Shown here: piece by piece, positions 1 through 42,407 of the stretch | Numbering within the stretch: the stretch's first letter is position 1 | How the letters are laid out: each line of letters starts with the position of its first letter | DNA from: Mycolicibacterium sp. ND9-15 | GTDB taxonomy: Bacteria; Actinomycetota; Actinomycetes; Mycobacteriales; Mycobacteriaceae | Assembly (NCBI RefSeq): GCF_035918395.1 | Contig: NZ_CP142362.1 | Span: forward strand, 3,199,501-3,263,500 | Length of the DNA stretch: 64,000 nucleotides | Direction: 5' to 3' | Position numbers and translations under genes: made by a program | The notes under the pieces: generated by a model | Told to the model about the DNA's origin: nothing | The model's database searches: none | Seen by the model: only the letters and a program-made list of their open reading frames with translations

Positions 1-3000
1 GCTTTTGACGGTTGGTCGATGGCTCCGATGGCCCGGGATGTGGGTGAGGCGTATCGGGCGCGGCGACAGGGCCAGGCGCCGGGGTGGGCGCCGCTGCCGG
101 TGCAGTACGCCGATTACACACTGTGGCAGCAGGGTTGGTTGGGTGACGAGTCTGATACCGACAGTGTGATCGCCGCGCAGTTGGCCTACTGGCGCCAGAA
201 CTTGGCCCACTTGCCCGAGGTGGTGTCACTGCCGACGGATCGACCACGTCCGCCCGTGCCCAGTTACCGCGGTGACGCGGTGGAGCTTCGCATCGACTCG
301 CACGTGTGGGCGGGGGTCAAGGCGTTGGCGGCGGCGCACAACGCGACGCCCTCGATGGTGGTGCAGGCCGTGGTGGCGGTGGTGTTGCACCGCGCCGGAG
401 TCGGTGAGGACGTCGCCATGGGCACCCCGATCGCGGGGCGCTGGGATGCCGCCCTCGACGAGTTGGTCGGGTTTTTCGTCAACACCTGGGTGCTGCGGGT
501 GGGGGTGAACTCGGCGCAACGATTCACCGACGTTCTTGAGCAGGTGCGGCAGAAGGCGCTGGATGCCTACAGCAACCAAGATGTGCCGTTCGAGTTGTTG
601 GTCGAGCAACTCAACCCAGTGCGTTCCACGTCGCACCATCCGCTCTTCCAGGTGGCCACGGCCTTCCAGAACAACGTGCGTCCCGAAATTGCGTTCGACG
701 GGGTCAGCGTCGTGCCGTTGTCGGTGGACACCCGCACTGCCAAGTGGGACCTGGAGTTCGAGCTGCGGGAAATGCCCAGCGGGGACTCGACCGCACCGTT
801 CGAGCTGAGGGAGATGGCCACCGACGACGGGGCTGCGCCGATGGCCGCGGGATTGGTTTCCTACGCCACGGATCTGTTCGACCGGTCCACCATCGAGCGG
901 TTGGTTGGCTGGTTCAGGCGGGTCATCGATGCGGTGGTGGCCGATGACTCGGTGGTGATCGGCGAAGTGACGTTGCTGGATCGCGACGAGCGTGATCTGG
1001 TGTTGTCCCGCTGGTCGGGTGCCGGGAAGGCCGCGGCTGTGGGAGTCTCCCCCGAACTGTTGGCTGCGGCGGTGGCCGCCGACCCGGATGCCGTGGCGGT
1101 GACCGATGGCGCGCGAACTGTGTCGTATCGCGAGCTCGACGAGTGGTCGACGCGGTTGGCGCGGGTGTTGATCGAGGCCGGGGTCGGTCCGGAGCGCGCG
1201 GTGGGCGTGGCGATGGATCGGTGCATGGAGTTGGTGGTCGCCTGGTGGGCGGTGGCCAAGGCCGGTGGGATCTACGTGCCGGTGGACCGCACCCATCCGG
1301 TAGACCGCATCGCGGCGGTGTTGGACACGGTGGGTGCCGTGTGTGTGCTGTCCTGTGGCGTCGAGACGGTGGCCGCGACCGGCGGGCGTCCCGTTCTGCG
1401 CGTCGATGCGCTGGATGTGTCGGGGCGCCGGGCCGATCCAATCACCGATGCCGAGCGGCTCGCGCCGCTTGAGGTGAACACCACCGCCTACGTGATCTTC
1501 ACCTCTGGGTCCACCGGAGTGCCGAAGGGGGTGGCGGTCAGCCACGCCGGTCTGTTGGGCGTGGCCGCGGCACACCGTGAGAAGTACGGATTGGGCTCCG
1601 ATGCGCGAGTGCTGATGGTGGCCGCGCCGACCTTCGACGCGTCGGTCTTCGAATGGCTGTTGGCAGTGGCCTCGGGGGCGGCGTTGGTGGTCGCGGGCGC
1701 CGATGCTTATGCCGGCGAGGCGTTGACCGCGGTGCTGCACGATCAGCATGTCACTGCGGCGCTTCTCACCCCTACGGTGCTGGCATCGCTGGATCGGACC
1801 CGGCTCGCCGGGCTGACGACGCTGATCACCGGAGGCGAAGCCTGTCCGGACCAACTGGTCGCTGCCTGGGCCCCGGGCCGGGCGATGTTCAATGCCTACG
1901 GACCGACCGAGGCCACGATATGGGCCACCTGCAGTGCGATGTCGGCGGATCGGCCGGTGGACATCGGCGCCCCCATCACTGGAGTGTGTGCGCTCGTATT
2001 GGACGCGCGACTGTGCCCGGTGCCGGTCGGTGTGGTGGGTGAGTTGTATCTGGGCGGGCCAGCGGTGGCGCACGGCTACGTGGGTCGCGCGGGCCTGACC
2101 GCCGAGCGGTTCGTCGCCAACCCCTACGGCGACGTCGGCGCCCGCATGTATCGCAGCGGGGATCTGGTGCGCTGGACCGCGGCGGGCACCCTGGATTACC
2201 TGGGTCGAGCGGACGCCCAGATCAAGCTGCGTGGACAGCGCATCGAACTGGGCGAGATCGAGAACACCTTGCTGGCTTGCCCGCAGGTCATCCAGGCTGC
2301 GGCTGCGGTGCATCACAGCGACACCGGCGCTGATCATCTCGTCGCCTATGTGGCGTTGGAGCAAACCAACAGCGCGGACCATGACGCCGAGATCGTCGAT
2401 CAGTGGCAACACATTTACGACGAGCTCTACGACGCAGACGTCGAAGTGCCGGGGTTCGACATGGATTTCCGCGGCTGGAACAGCAGCTACACCGATGAGC
2501 CCATTCCGCTCGAGCAGATGGAGGAGTGGCGGTCGGCCACCGTGGAACGGATCCTGGCGCTGGCACCACGGCGGGTATTGGAGATCGGCGCGGGGTCTGG
2601 CTTGGTGTTGTCACAGCTCTGCCCGGCCTGTGTCGAGTATTGGGCGACCGACTTTTCCGCGCCGACGATCCAAGCACTGCAGGCCGCGGTCGCTGGTCAG
2701 CCGTGGGGAGACCGGGTGCGGTTGCGGACCCAGCCCGCCCATGTGGCCGATGGCTTGCCCGAGGGCCATTTCGATGTGGTCCTGCTCAACTCGGTGGTCC
2801 AGTACTTCCCCGGCGCGAGCTACCTGCGCGACGTAATGGCAGTCGCGATGCGGTTGCTGGCCCCCAATGGCTCGCTGTTCATCGGCGATGTGCGTAACCA
2901 CCACCTGCAGGGTGCTTTCCAGACCGCCATCGCGCTGGCGCGTACCTCGGGTACCGATGCCGCCGAAATCCGCCAACGCGTCCAGCGCGCGATGCTCGGT

Positions 3001-3960
3001 GAGCCCGAATTACTGCTGGCGCCAGAGTTTTTCACCACCTGGGCCGCCGACGAGCCGTCGGTGGCCGGACTGGGCATCGAAGTAAAACGCGGAGTGGCCG
3101 ACAATGAACTGACCCGCTACCGCTACGACGTCACCATTCATAAGTCTCCAGCCACGGTTCGCTCACTCGCCGGCCTTCCCACCTGGCCGTGGATCGATTG
3201 CGCCGGGCTCGCTGGGCTGAAGGACGAGTTGACGTCGCAACGTCCCTCCGCTGTCCGCATCAGCGAGATCCCGCGCACCGGGCTGATTGCCGATGTGCAG
3301 GTCGAGCAGGCGCTGGCCGCCGGGCTCTCCGTTGGCGAGGCATTGGCTAAAGTCGACGCGGGCTCCGAGAGCGTTATCCCCGAACAGTTGCATCACCTCG
3401 GTGAGGCCACCGGATACGACGTCGCGGTCACCTGGGGCGCTCAACCCGGCACGCTGGACGCAGTGTTCATCACCCCCGCCGATGCCGGGAACTCCCCTGC
3501 GCTGACCGATCTCTATGTGTCTCCCGCCGGCGCTCACCATCGCAGCACGCACGCCAACGACCCCCGCACCAACGCGAAAATCAGTGTGGTGCGCCAGCAT
3601 CTGAGCACGCGGTTGCCCGAGTACATGGTGCCGACGCAGATCCTGGTGCTCGATGAGTTCCCGTTGACTTCCTCGGGCAAGATCGACCGGAAGTCCCTGC
3701 CTGCACCGGTGTTTGCCGCCACACCGTTCCGGGCGCCGCAGACCGACACCGAAAAAGTCGTTGCCGGGGTGTTCGTCGAGGTTCTCGGGCTCGATCAGGT
3801 CGGGCTTGATGACGATTTCTTCGCGCTGGGGGGCGATTCTCTGATCGCCATCCGGGTGAGTGCGCGGCTGCAGGCGGCGTTGGGCAGAGAAGTGCCTGTG
3901 CGATACCTGTTCGACGCGTCCACCGTCGGGGATCTCGCCGATCGTCTGCAGCGAAATCGC
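1..3960 (+). other. NRPS module a: C(partial)-A-nMT-T
   Basis: The A domain has FTSGSTG (A3), YGPTEA (A5) and SGKIDRK (A10). The methyltransferase sits between the A8-like ([11 protein letters not shown]) and A9-like (LPEYMVP) motifs, the usual place for an N-methyltransferase, and has [10 protein letters not shown] and NSVVQYFP. The pocket residues, read by hand against GrsA, are D-A-F-L-I-G-A-I-W-(K). I recognise no exact match, so the substrate is open. The carrier core is GGDSLIA. Confidence 0.8.
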
Positions 3961-6900
3961 GGCGGTGCTGCGCGCCCGCCGTTGGAGGTGATGCCGCGCT
4001 CGGAGCGGGTGCCGTTGGCGTTCGCCCAGCAGCGGTTGTGGTTCATCGACCAGATGCAGGGACCCTCAGCTCTTTACAACATGGCGGTCGCGTTGCGGCT
4101 CGCCGGCCGCCTTCACGCCGACGCGTTGGGGGTGGCGCTGGCCGATGTGGTGGGCCGCCATGAGAGCCTGCGCACACTGTTTGTGGCCTCAGAAGGGGTG
4201 CCGCAGCAGGTGGTGGTGCCGATCGAGCGGGCCGAATTCGATTGGCAGGTGGTCGATGCCACCGGCTGGTCTGCGGGCCGGATGGAGGAAGCCATTGGTG
4301 CGGTGGCACGTCAGCCGTTTGATCTGGCGAGCGAAATTCCTTTGCGAGCAAAGCTTTTCCGCGTCGCCGAGGACGAGCACGTGCTGGTGGCGGTGGTGCA
4401 CCATATCGCCGCTGATGGCTGGTCGATCACCCCGCTGGTTGCCGACCTGGGCGCGGCCTATGCCAGTCGGTGCGCGGGGCAGGCCCCGGATTGGGCGCCG
4501 TTGCCGGTGCAGTATGTCGATTACACACTGTGGCAGCGCCGGTACCTGGGTGATCCGGCCGATGCCGACACCCCGTTCGCGGTGCAGCTGGCCTACTGGG
4601 AGCAGGCGCTGGCCGGGATGCCCGATTGGCTGCAGTTGCCTACCGATCGACCCTATCCCCCGGAGGCCGATTTCCGCGGCGCCAGTGTAGAGGTGCAGTG
4701 GTCGGCCGAGTTGCAGGCACGGGTGGATCGGCTGGCTCGCGACCACAACGCGACCAGTTTCATGGTGATGCAGACGGCGTTGGCGGTGCTGTTGTCCAAG
4801 GTCAGCGGGAGCACTGACGTGCCGGTAGGGATCGCCAGCGCTGGACGCGGGGACCCCGCCCTGGACTCGTTGGTCGGATTCTTCGTCAACACGTTGGTGC
4901 TGCGGATGGATCTCGCCGGAGACCCGACCGTCGCCGAGCTGTTGGCCCAGGTGCGCCAGCGCGGTTTGGTCGCTTTCGAGCATCAGGATGTGCCGTTCGA
5001 GGTGCTGGTGGATCGGCTCAACCCGACCCGCTCCCGTACCCATCACCCGCTGGTCCAGGTGATGCTGGCCTGGCAGAACCTGCCCTGGCGCAGCAGCGAT
5101 CCCGCCGCCGGGCTGACTCTGGGTGACGTGCAAGTGACCCAGTTGCCAGCGGAAATCCAGGCTGCCCGAATGGATCTGACGTTCTCTCTGGCTGAGCGGT
5201 GGAGTGCGGCCGGGGAGCCGGCGGGGATCGGCGGCACGGTGGAGTTCCGCACCGATGTGTTCGACGCGGCCAGCATCGAGGTGCTGATCCAGCGGTGGGA
5301 GCGGGTGGTGGTGGCGCTCACCGCTGATCCGACCCGGCGGCTGTCGTCCATCGATGTGCTCGATGCCGGTGAGTACGCCCGTCTGGATGAGATCGGTCAC
5401 CGTGCGCTGTTGACCGAGCCGGTGAACGCTTCGGTGTCGATTCCGGTGTTGTTCGCCGCGCAGGTGACGCGAACCCCGGAGGCGGTGGCGTTGACCTTCG
5501 GAGACCGCTCGATGACCTACCGCGACTTGGATGAGGCGTCGAACCGGTTGGCGCATCTGTTGGCCCGCCATGGGGCGGCCCCGGGTGATTGTGTGGCGCT
5601 GCTGTTTCCGCGATCTGCTGATGCGATCGTAGCTATCTTGGCGGTGTTGAAGACCGGGGCGGCCTATCTGCCGATCGACCCGCTTTTCCCGGAAGCCCGG
5701 ATCGAATTCATGCTCGCTGATGCCGGACCGATCGCCGCGGTCACCACCGCGGGGTTCGTTGACCGGTTCAACGGACACGACCTGTTGGTGATCGATGTCG
5801 ATGATCCCGCTGTGGAGTTGCAGCCGCACACCGGATTGCCGGTGCCGGCGGCCGACGATATCGCCTATCTGATTTACACCTCGGGCACCACGGGTGTGCC
5901 CAAGGGGGTGGGCATCACCCACCATAATCTGGCCCAGCATCTTGACTCGCTGGGTATTGGCCTGGCCGCCGGGCAGGTCTGGTCGCAGTGTCACTCATAT
6001 GTGTTTGACATGTCGGTGTGGGAGATCTGCGGCGCGCTGCTGCTTGGGGGGCGGCTTGTGGTGGTGCCCGAAGAGGTGGCGGGCTCTCCGGAGGATTTCC
6101 ACGATTTGCTGGTTGAGGAGCAGGTCAGTGTGCTGACCCGAACCCCGTCGGCAGTCGGGGCGCTCTCCCCGGAGGGGTTGGCGTCGATGGCGTTGATAGT
6201 GGGTGGTGAGGCCTGTCCCGTTGAGCTGGTGGACCGCTGGGCTCCGGGGCGGACGATGGTCAATGCCTATGGCCCGACCGAGACGACGGTGTATGCGGCG
6301 ATGAGTGCGCCGTTGACGCCGAACTCCGGTGTGACACCGATTGGTGCGCCGGTGTCGGAGGCGGCGTTGTTCGTGCTCGATGGCTGGCTGCGTGCGGTGC
6401 CGGTCGGAGTCGTCGGTGAGTTGTATGTGGCCGGTACCGGCGTCGGGCTGGGTTATATACGCCGGGCCGGGCTGACCGCGTCGCGGTTTGTGGCGTGTCC
6501 GTTCGGAGGTGCGGGGGCAAGGATGTATCGCACCGGGGACCTGGTGCGATGGAGCGCTGACGGACAGTTGCAGTACCTGGGGCGCACCGATGAGCAGGTC
6601 AAGATCCGTGGGTATCGCATCGAACTGGGCGAGATCCAGGCGGCGCTCGCCGCAGTCGACGGCGTGGAGCAAGCGGTGGTGATCGCGACTGAGGACCGCC
6701 CAGGCGACAAGCGCTTGGTGGGTTATATCACCGGCGCAGCCGAACCCGCCGAAGTGCGCGCGCGGCTGGCCGAGCGGCTGCCGGCCTATATGGTGCCCGC
6801 GGCGGTCGTGGTGATCGACGCGTTGCCGTTGACGGTCAACGGCAAACTGGACAAGCGGGCTCTGCCCGCACCGGAATACACCGCTGGTGACTACCGGGCC

Positions 6901-8501
6901 CCGGCCGACGCTGTGGAGGAGATCCTGGCCGGCATCTACGCCCGGGTCCTGGGGCTCGAGCGGGTTGGTGTCGACGACTCGTTCTTCGATCTGGGTGGGG
7001 ATTCGCTGTCGGCTATGCGGGTGATCGCCGAGATCAATGCGAGCCTGAGCGCCGAGGTTTCGGTGCGCGTCTTGTTCGAGGCGCCCACGGTGGCCGAGTT
7101 GGCGCCCTGCGTCAGCGAGCAGGCGGGACGGCGTGCGCCGTTGGTGGCCGTTGAGCGGCCCGCGGTGGTTCCGTTGTCGTTCGCCCAGCAGCGGTTGTGG
7201 TTCGTGGACCAGTTACAGGGACCCACGTCGATCTATCACATCGCAGCCGCGATGCGGCTTGATGGGCGGCTTGACGCTGATGCGTTGGGGGCGGCGCTGG
7301 CCGATGTCGTGGGTCGCCATGAGACCCTCCGCACGTTGTTTGTGGCACCCGAGGGGATACCCCAACAACTCGTAATCCCCGCCGAGCGGGCCGATTTCGG
7401 TTGGCAGGTTGTCGATGCGGTTGGGTGGTCCGCAGACCGTGTGGATGAGGCCGTCGACGCGGTGACGTGTCATCCGTTTGATCTGGCGACCGAGATCCCT
7501 TTGCGGGCAAGGCTTTTCCGTATCGCTGAGGATCAGCACCTGCTGGTTATCGTCGCACACCATATCGCCGCTGATGGTTGGTCGATCACCCCACTGACGC
7601 GCGATCTGGATGCAGCCTATGCCAGCCGGTGTGCGGGGCAGGCCCCGGATTGGGCGCCGTTGCCGGTGCAGTATGTCGATTACACGCTGTGGCAGCGCGA
7701 GCAACTGGGTGAGCCCGATGATGTCGACAGCCGCATCTCTGCGCAGCTGGCCTATTGGGAGCAGGCCCTGTCAGGCATGCCAGAGCACCTGGATCTGCCC
7801 ACCGATCGGCCCTACCCGCCGGTCGCCGATTACCGCGGCGGCATGGTGGAGGTCGACTGGCCGGCCGAACTGCAGGAGCGGGTGGATGCCGCGGCTCGCG
7901 AGCACAATGCGACCAGTTTCATGGTTTTGCAGGCGGCGTTGGCGGTACTGCTGTCCAGGATCAGCGCCAGCCCCGATGTGGCGATCGGGTTCCCGATCGC
8001 CGGGCGTCGCGACCCCGCACTCGATGAGTTGATCGGGTTCTTCGTCAACACTTTGGTGCTGCGGTTGGACCTGGCCGGGGATCCCACCGTCGACGAGTTG
8101 CTAGCCCAGGTGCGCCAGCGCAGTCTGGCTGCCTTCGAGCATCAGGATGTGCCGTTCGAGATGCTTGTGGACCGTCTCAACCCGACCAGGTCCCTGACGC
8201 ATCACCCGCTGATCCAGGTGATGCTCGCATGGCAGAACCTTCCCGGGTTGGACAGCGGATCGGCGTCCAGGCTGTCTTTGGGTGATCTGCAGGTCACGAC
8301 GCTGCCGGTGGGCAGCCAGACTGCTCGCATGGATTTGGTCTTTTCTTTGGGGGAACGCTGGACCGACGCCGGTGAGCGCGCCGGAATTGGAGGAGTTGTG
8401 GAGTTTCGCACCGATGTGTTCGATGCGGAAAGCATTGAGGGGCTGATCGACCGATTCCGGAGGGTGTTGGTGGCCATGACCGCCGATGCCGGACGGCACT
8501 C

Positions 8502-8505
<4 letters not shown>
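1..8505 (+). CDS. Non-ribosomal peptide synthetase, 5'-truncated by the window (C-A-nMT-T / C-A-T / C)
   Basis: The reading frame is already open at base 1, inside a condensation domain (AFDGWSMAP is the tail of an HHxxxDGWS active-site motif), so the true start lies upstream. Of 2834 visible residues: C 1-330; A 345-1230, with an N-methyltransferase domain inserted at about 790-1100 (SAM motif [10 protein letters not shown]); carrier with GGDSL near 1279; C 1335-1775 (HHIAADGW); A 1810-2290; carrier near 2334; and a last C from 2385 to the stop. The protein selects two amino acids, the first by an nMT-bearing module, and ends with a C domain that has no A or T after it on the same chain. That C must work with the A-T that opens the next protein, whose ATG overlaps this stop as ATGA. 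The two genes are therefore cotranscribed and probably translationally coupled. Family and domain calls are secure; the product is unknown. Confidence 0.95.
3990..7110 (+). other. NRPS module b: C-A-T
   Basis: C domain [10 protein letters not shown] domain [14 protein letters not shown] and NGKLDK; carrier GGDSLSAM. Hand-read pocket code D-M-W-T-I-G-A-V-Y-(K). It shares T278, I299 and A322 with the Phe code DAWTIAAICK of GrsA, so an aromatic or bulky residue is possible, but this is only an inference. Confidence 0.75.
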
Positions 8506-39023
<30,518 letters not shown>

Positions 39024-39040
39024 TTAGGAACCTTGACTAC

Positions 39041-39832
39041 ATGGACAGGACAAGCCGCGACATTGTGAGCATGCCCCGTGGCGGGCCGGACGCCTCCTGG
39101 CTGGACCGGCGGTTGGAGACCGACCGGTTGGAATATCTTGACCGCGACGACGTCGACGATCTTAAGCGCAAGGTCGTCGACGCGCTCGATCGCAGCCAAA
39201 GCCGACGGTATTTCGGTGCCTACGAGCGATTTGCTCGGATGGCGCTTGATGAGGTGGCCGATATCCCCTCCCCGAAAATCCTCGAACTCGGGTCCGGCTT
39301 CGGCGGGCTGTCGCGCAAGCTGCTGGAGGGTCACCCTACGGCTCAGGTAACGGTGACCGACATCGACCCCGCGTTTGTGGCCGAGGTCGCGGCCGGCGAC
39401 CTCGGCACTCACCCACGCGCCACGGTGCGGGAGATGGACGCCACTGCAATCGACGCCCCGGACGGGTATTACGACCTCGCGGTATTTGCGATGTCGTTTC
39501 ATCACCTGCCGCCTGAACTCGCCGCCCGAGTGTTCGCCGAAGGGACCCGTGCAGCGAACAAGCTGCTAATCATCGACGCCCGCAGGCCGCCGGCGCCTCT
39601 TCATGTCTTGGCGTTGGCGGTGGCGCTGCCGTTCACTCGGCTGGTCCCGCTGGTACACGATGGGTTCATCAGTTCGCTACGCACGTATAGCCGGTCGGCC
39701 TTGCGTGCGCTTGCCCGTCATGCCGACCCGGCGATCACCGTCGAATTCCGCACCCGACGGTTTGTCCCAATGGCGGCGGTTGCCGCTCGCGCACGGCAAA
39801 CTGACGATCAGCCTAGTGGTAATGAACCGTAA
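39041..39832 (+). CDS. Class I SAM-dependent methyltransferase
   Basis: A 263-residue protein with SAM-binding motif I at residues 82-88 (ELGSGFG), an acidic motif II (VTVTDIDP) and the FHHLPPEL segment typical of Methyltransf_11/25 enzymes. It begins 17 bases after the giant NRPS stop on the same strand, with GGAA about ten bases upstream, so it is very likely cotranscribed. By position it would be a tailoring O- or N-methyltransferase for that peptide or its acyl chain. It does not resemble the CmcI-type sugar O-methyltransferase elsewhere in the window. Met 11 is a possible alternative start. The substrate is unknown. Confidence 0.85.
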   Translation: MDRTSRDIVSMPRGGPDASWLDRRLETDRLEYLDRDDVDDLKRKVVDALDRSQSRRYFGAYERFARMALDEVADIPSPKILELGSGFGGLSRKLLEGHPTAQVTVTDIDPAFVAEVAAGDLGTHPRATVREMDATAIDAPDGYYDLAVFAMSFHHLPPELAARVFAEGTRAANKLLIIDARRPPAPLHVLALAVALPFTRLVPLVHDGFISSLRTYSRSALRALARHADPAITVEFRTRRFVPMAAVAARARQTDDQPSGNEP

Positions 39833-40146
39833 TCCAGTTGAACATGCGTAAGTCTCGGGCGGGGTTGCAGGTGGCCGCGGCGCCGTGCGGCGTCCTCCCG
39901 GCACTTGTGAGTAGATGCGCCAAGCCCCGGTTACAGGGATGCGGCCGCCGTCGTCCTGCAACTCCAAAATCATAGCCCGCCATTTGCATGCAGGCGGCCA
40001 GCGGTGACCGGCGGCGAGTATGGCGCATCGCGAGGGAACCATCCCTGCCGCTCAGCCGCGCTCAGCAGCAAGGAGTGAGACCCTACCGGCCATCCGCGTA
40101 CAGGGCCTGTGATTGTCGCTGCGACGAGACACGCCGCGGTTGGGGT
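39833..40146. other. Intergenic, between convergent genes
   Basis: About 310 bases between the 3' ends of the methyltransferase gene and htpG. Only short open frames without recognisable domains occur here. I see no convincing hairpin terminator with a T-run, RNA gene or repeat. Confidence 0.5.
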
Positions 40147-42087
40147 CTACACCGTACGAGCCAGACGGTCCGCGAGCAACCCGGCGAACTTTGCCGGATC
40201 GTCTGGCACATCACCTTCCGCCAGAAGGGCTGTGCCGTAAAGCAATTCGGCTGTTTCGACCAGCTGGCTCATGTGGGCATCGTCACCGCCCGCCTTATGC
40301 GCCTGTTGCAGGCCGATGACAAGTTGATGCTTCGGGTTTAGTTCCAGAATCCGTTTTCCGACGGGGACCGTCTGTCCCGAAGCCCGATACATGCGCGCGA
40401 GCGCCGGCGTGACCCCGAAGGTGGGTGTTATCAGGCAGGCCGGCGACTCGGTCAGCCGACCAGATAACCGCACTTCCGCGACATGCTCACTCAAGGTCTC
40501 CTTCAACCAGGTCAACAAGTGGGCGAAATCCCGCTCCTGTTCTTGACGCTCGGACTCGTGCGCCGCTTTCTCGTCCTCAGAGTCGAGATCCACTTCGCCC
40601 TTTGCGACCGATTGCAGCGGTTTGCCGTCGAACTCCGGCACCGAACCCACCCAGATCTCGTCGACCGGATCGGTGAGCAGTAGTACTTCGTAGCCCTTGG
40701 CCTTGAACGCCTCGAGATGAGGTGACTTGAGTAGTTGGTCACGCGATTGTCCGGTGGCGTAGAAGATCTGCTCCTGTCCGTCTTTCATGCGTTCGACGTA
40801 CTCGGGCAGGGTGGTGAGTTGATCGTCGCTGTGCGTCGAGGCGAACGACGAAAGCCCAAGCAGCATGTCCCGGTTGTCGAAGTCGGACATCAGGCCCTCT
40901 TTGAGCACCGTGCCGAACTGGCTCCAGAACGTGCGGTAGTCATCCGGCCGTTCGGACTGCAGTTCCTTGACCGTCGACAGGACTCTCTTGGTCAGACGAC
41001 GACGGATGGCGGTGACCTGTCGATCTTGCTGCAAGATTTCGCGAGAAACGTTGAGCGACATGTTCTCTGCGTCGACGACACCCTTGACGAAACGCAGGTA
41101 CCTGGGCATGAGCTCGTCGCAGTCGCTCATCACGAAGACTCGCTTGACATATAGCTGCACGCCGATCTTGGCGTCCCTGGTGAAGAGGTCGAACGGGGCT
41201 TGCGAGGGAATGAACAGCAGCGCCTGGTACTCGAAAGTTCCCTCGCCCTTCATCGTGATGATTTCCAGGGGCTCGTCCCAGGCGTGGGCGATGTGCTTGT
41301 AGAACTCGGCGTACTCCTCTTCGGAGACTTCGTCTTTGGGCTTGGCCCAGAGCGCCTTCATCGAGTTGAGGGTCTGCGTTTCGATGGTGACGGTGGTCTG
41401 GCCACCCTCCTCCGTGGCGGGGGTGACTCGCTCGACCTCCATCCGAATGGGCCAGGCGATGAAGTCCGAGTACTTCTTGACCAGCTCTCTGATCTTCCAA
41501 TCAGCCGTGTAGTCGTGCAGTTGGTCCTCGGCGTCTTCGGGCTTGAGGTGCAACGTCACAGATGTCCCCTGCGGAGCGTCGTCGACCGATTCGATCGTGT
41601 AGGTGCCGTCACCGCTCGACACCCAACGGGTGGCACCACTTTCGCCGGCCTTGCGCGTGAGCAACTCGACCTTGTCGGCCACCATGAACGTCGAGTAGAA
41701 GCCGATCCCGAACTGACCGATCAGTTCCTCCGACGCCGCGTCGTTCTTGGCTTCTCGCAACTTCTGCCGCAGCTCGGCGGTACCTGATTTGGCGAGAGTC
41801 CCGATGAGCCCTACGACCTCGTCGCGCGTCATACCGATGCCGTTGTCCCGAACGGTCAGCGTGCGCGGATCCTTGGTCACGTCTATTTCGATGTGGAGAT
41901 CGGAAGTGTCGACGTGGAGGTCCTTGTTCCGCAGCGATTCCAGCCGCAGCTTGTCCAGGGCATCTGAGGCGTTCGAGATCAACTCCCTGAGGAAGGAGTC
42001 CTTATTGGAGTACACCGAGTGGACCAGCAAATCCAGCAGTTGGCGCGCCTCTGCCTGAAACTCCAGCTGCTCGACGTGTGCAGTCAT
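40147..42087 (-). CDS. htpG: Molecular chaperone HtpG (Hsp90)
   Basis: A 646-residue Hsp90 homologue, matching the usual mycobacterial HtpG length. The N-terminal ATPase is clear: EFQAEARQLLDLLVHSVYSN, the ISNASDALDKLR helix, DNGIGM and GQFGIGFYS of the GHKL fold. The middle domain has the Hsp90 signatures LYVKRVFVM and SLNVSREILQQ. It is a cytosolic ATP-driven chaperone for late folding steps. The ATG has GGGAG 11 bases upstream. It stands alone on the minus strand, converging on the NRPS block. HtpG has been linked to NRPS/PKS product formation in other bacteria (albicidin, colibactin), so a role in folding the megasynthase is possible, but this may simply be the housekeeping copy. Confidence 0.97.
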   Translation of the reverse strand: MTAHVEQLEFQAEARQLLDLLVHSVYSNKDSFLRELISNASDALDKLRLESLRNKDLHVDTSDLHIEIDVTKDPRTLTVRDNGIGMTRDEVVGLIGTLAKSGTAELRQKLREAKNDAASEELIGQFGIGFYSTFMVADKVELLTRKAGESGATRWVSSGDGTYTIESVDDAPQGTSVTLHLKPEDAEDQLHDYTADWKIRELVKKYSDFIAWPIRMEVERVTPATEEGGQTTVTIETQTLNSMKALWAKPKDEVSEEEYAEFYKHIAHAWDEPLEIITMKGEGTFEYQALLFIPSQAPFDLFTRDAKIGVQLYVKRVFVMSDCDELMPRYLRFVKGVVDAENMSLNVSREILQQDRQVTAIRRRLTKRVLSTVKELQSERPDDYRTFWSQFGTVLKEGLMSDFDNRDMLLGLSSFASTHSDDQLTTLPEYVERMKDGQEQIFYATGQSRDQLLKSPHLEAFKAKGYEVLLLTDPVDEIWVGSVPEFDGKPLQSVAKGEVDLDSEDEKAAHESERQEQERDFAHLLTWLKETLSEHVAEVRLSGRLTESPACLITPTFGVTPALARMYRASGQTVPVGKRILELNPKHQLVIGLQQAHKAGGDDAHMSQLVETAELLYGTALLAEGDVPDDPAKFAGLLADRLARTV

Positions 42088-42407
42088 GTGATTCCGCTCC
42101 CTGAGTCAACGTTCGACTAACAGATACCGGCAAAGATGATAGCGAGCGAATTGATACTCCGGTTCCAGTGCATCCCGGATTCCTCCGCAGTTGAGCGCGC
42201 AATGCGAGTTGCGGTCACACCCGCAAGCCAGTGACGCGTCCGCATTGCCGCGCGCGGGTGCGCACACGGTCATGCGGCGCAAGTGGCAAACAAGTGAGAA
42301 CCGCCGAGCCCTCGGTCACCGACCGATGCGTAGTCGGTGGAGAAATCAAGATCGCCTGACACCGCCGCTTACAGGCGAGCTCCGCACCACTTTCAAGCGC
42401 GACCAAC
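42088..42407. other. Intergenic upstream of htpG
   Basis: About 320 bases between the htpG start and the gap-like stop, both genes on the minus strand. On that strand a TATCAT hexamer 40-60 bases before the htpG ATG could be a -10 element, but no good -35 pairs with it. I see no HAIR-type CTTGAGT/ACTCAAG repeat and no other feature. Confidence 0.35.

Noticed and set aside
39813..40042. Short minus-strand frames between the methyltransferase and htpG as a gene or IS remnant
   Set aside because: Overlap the methyltransferase 3' end, no family resemblance I can defend.
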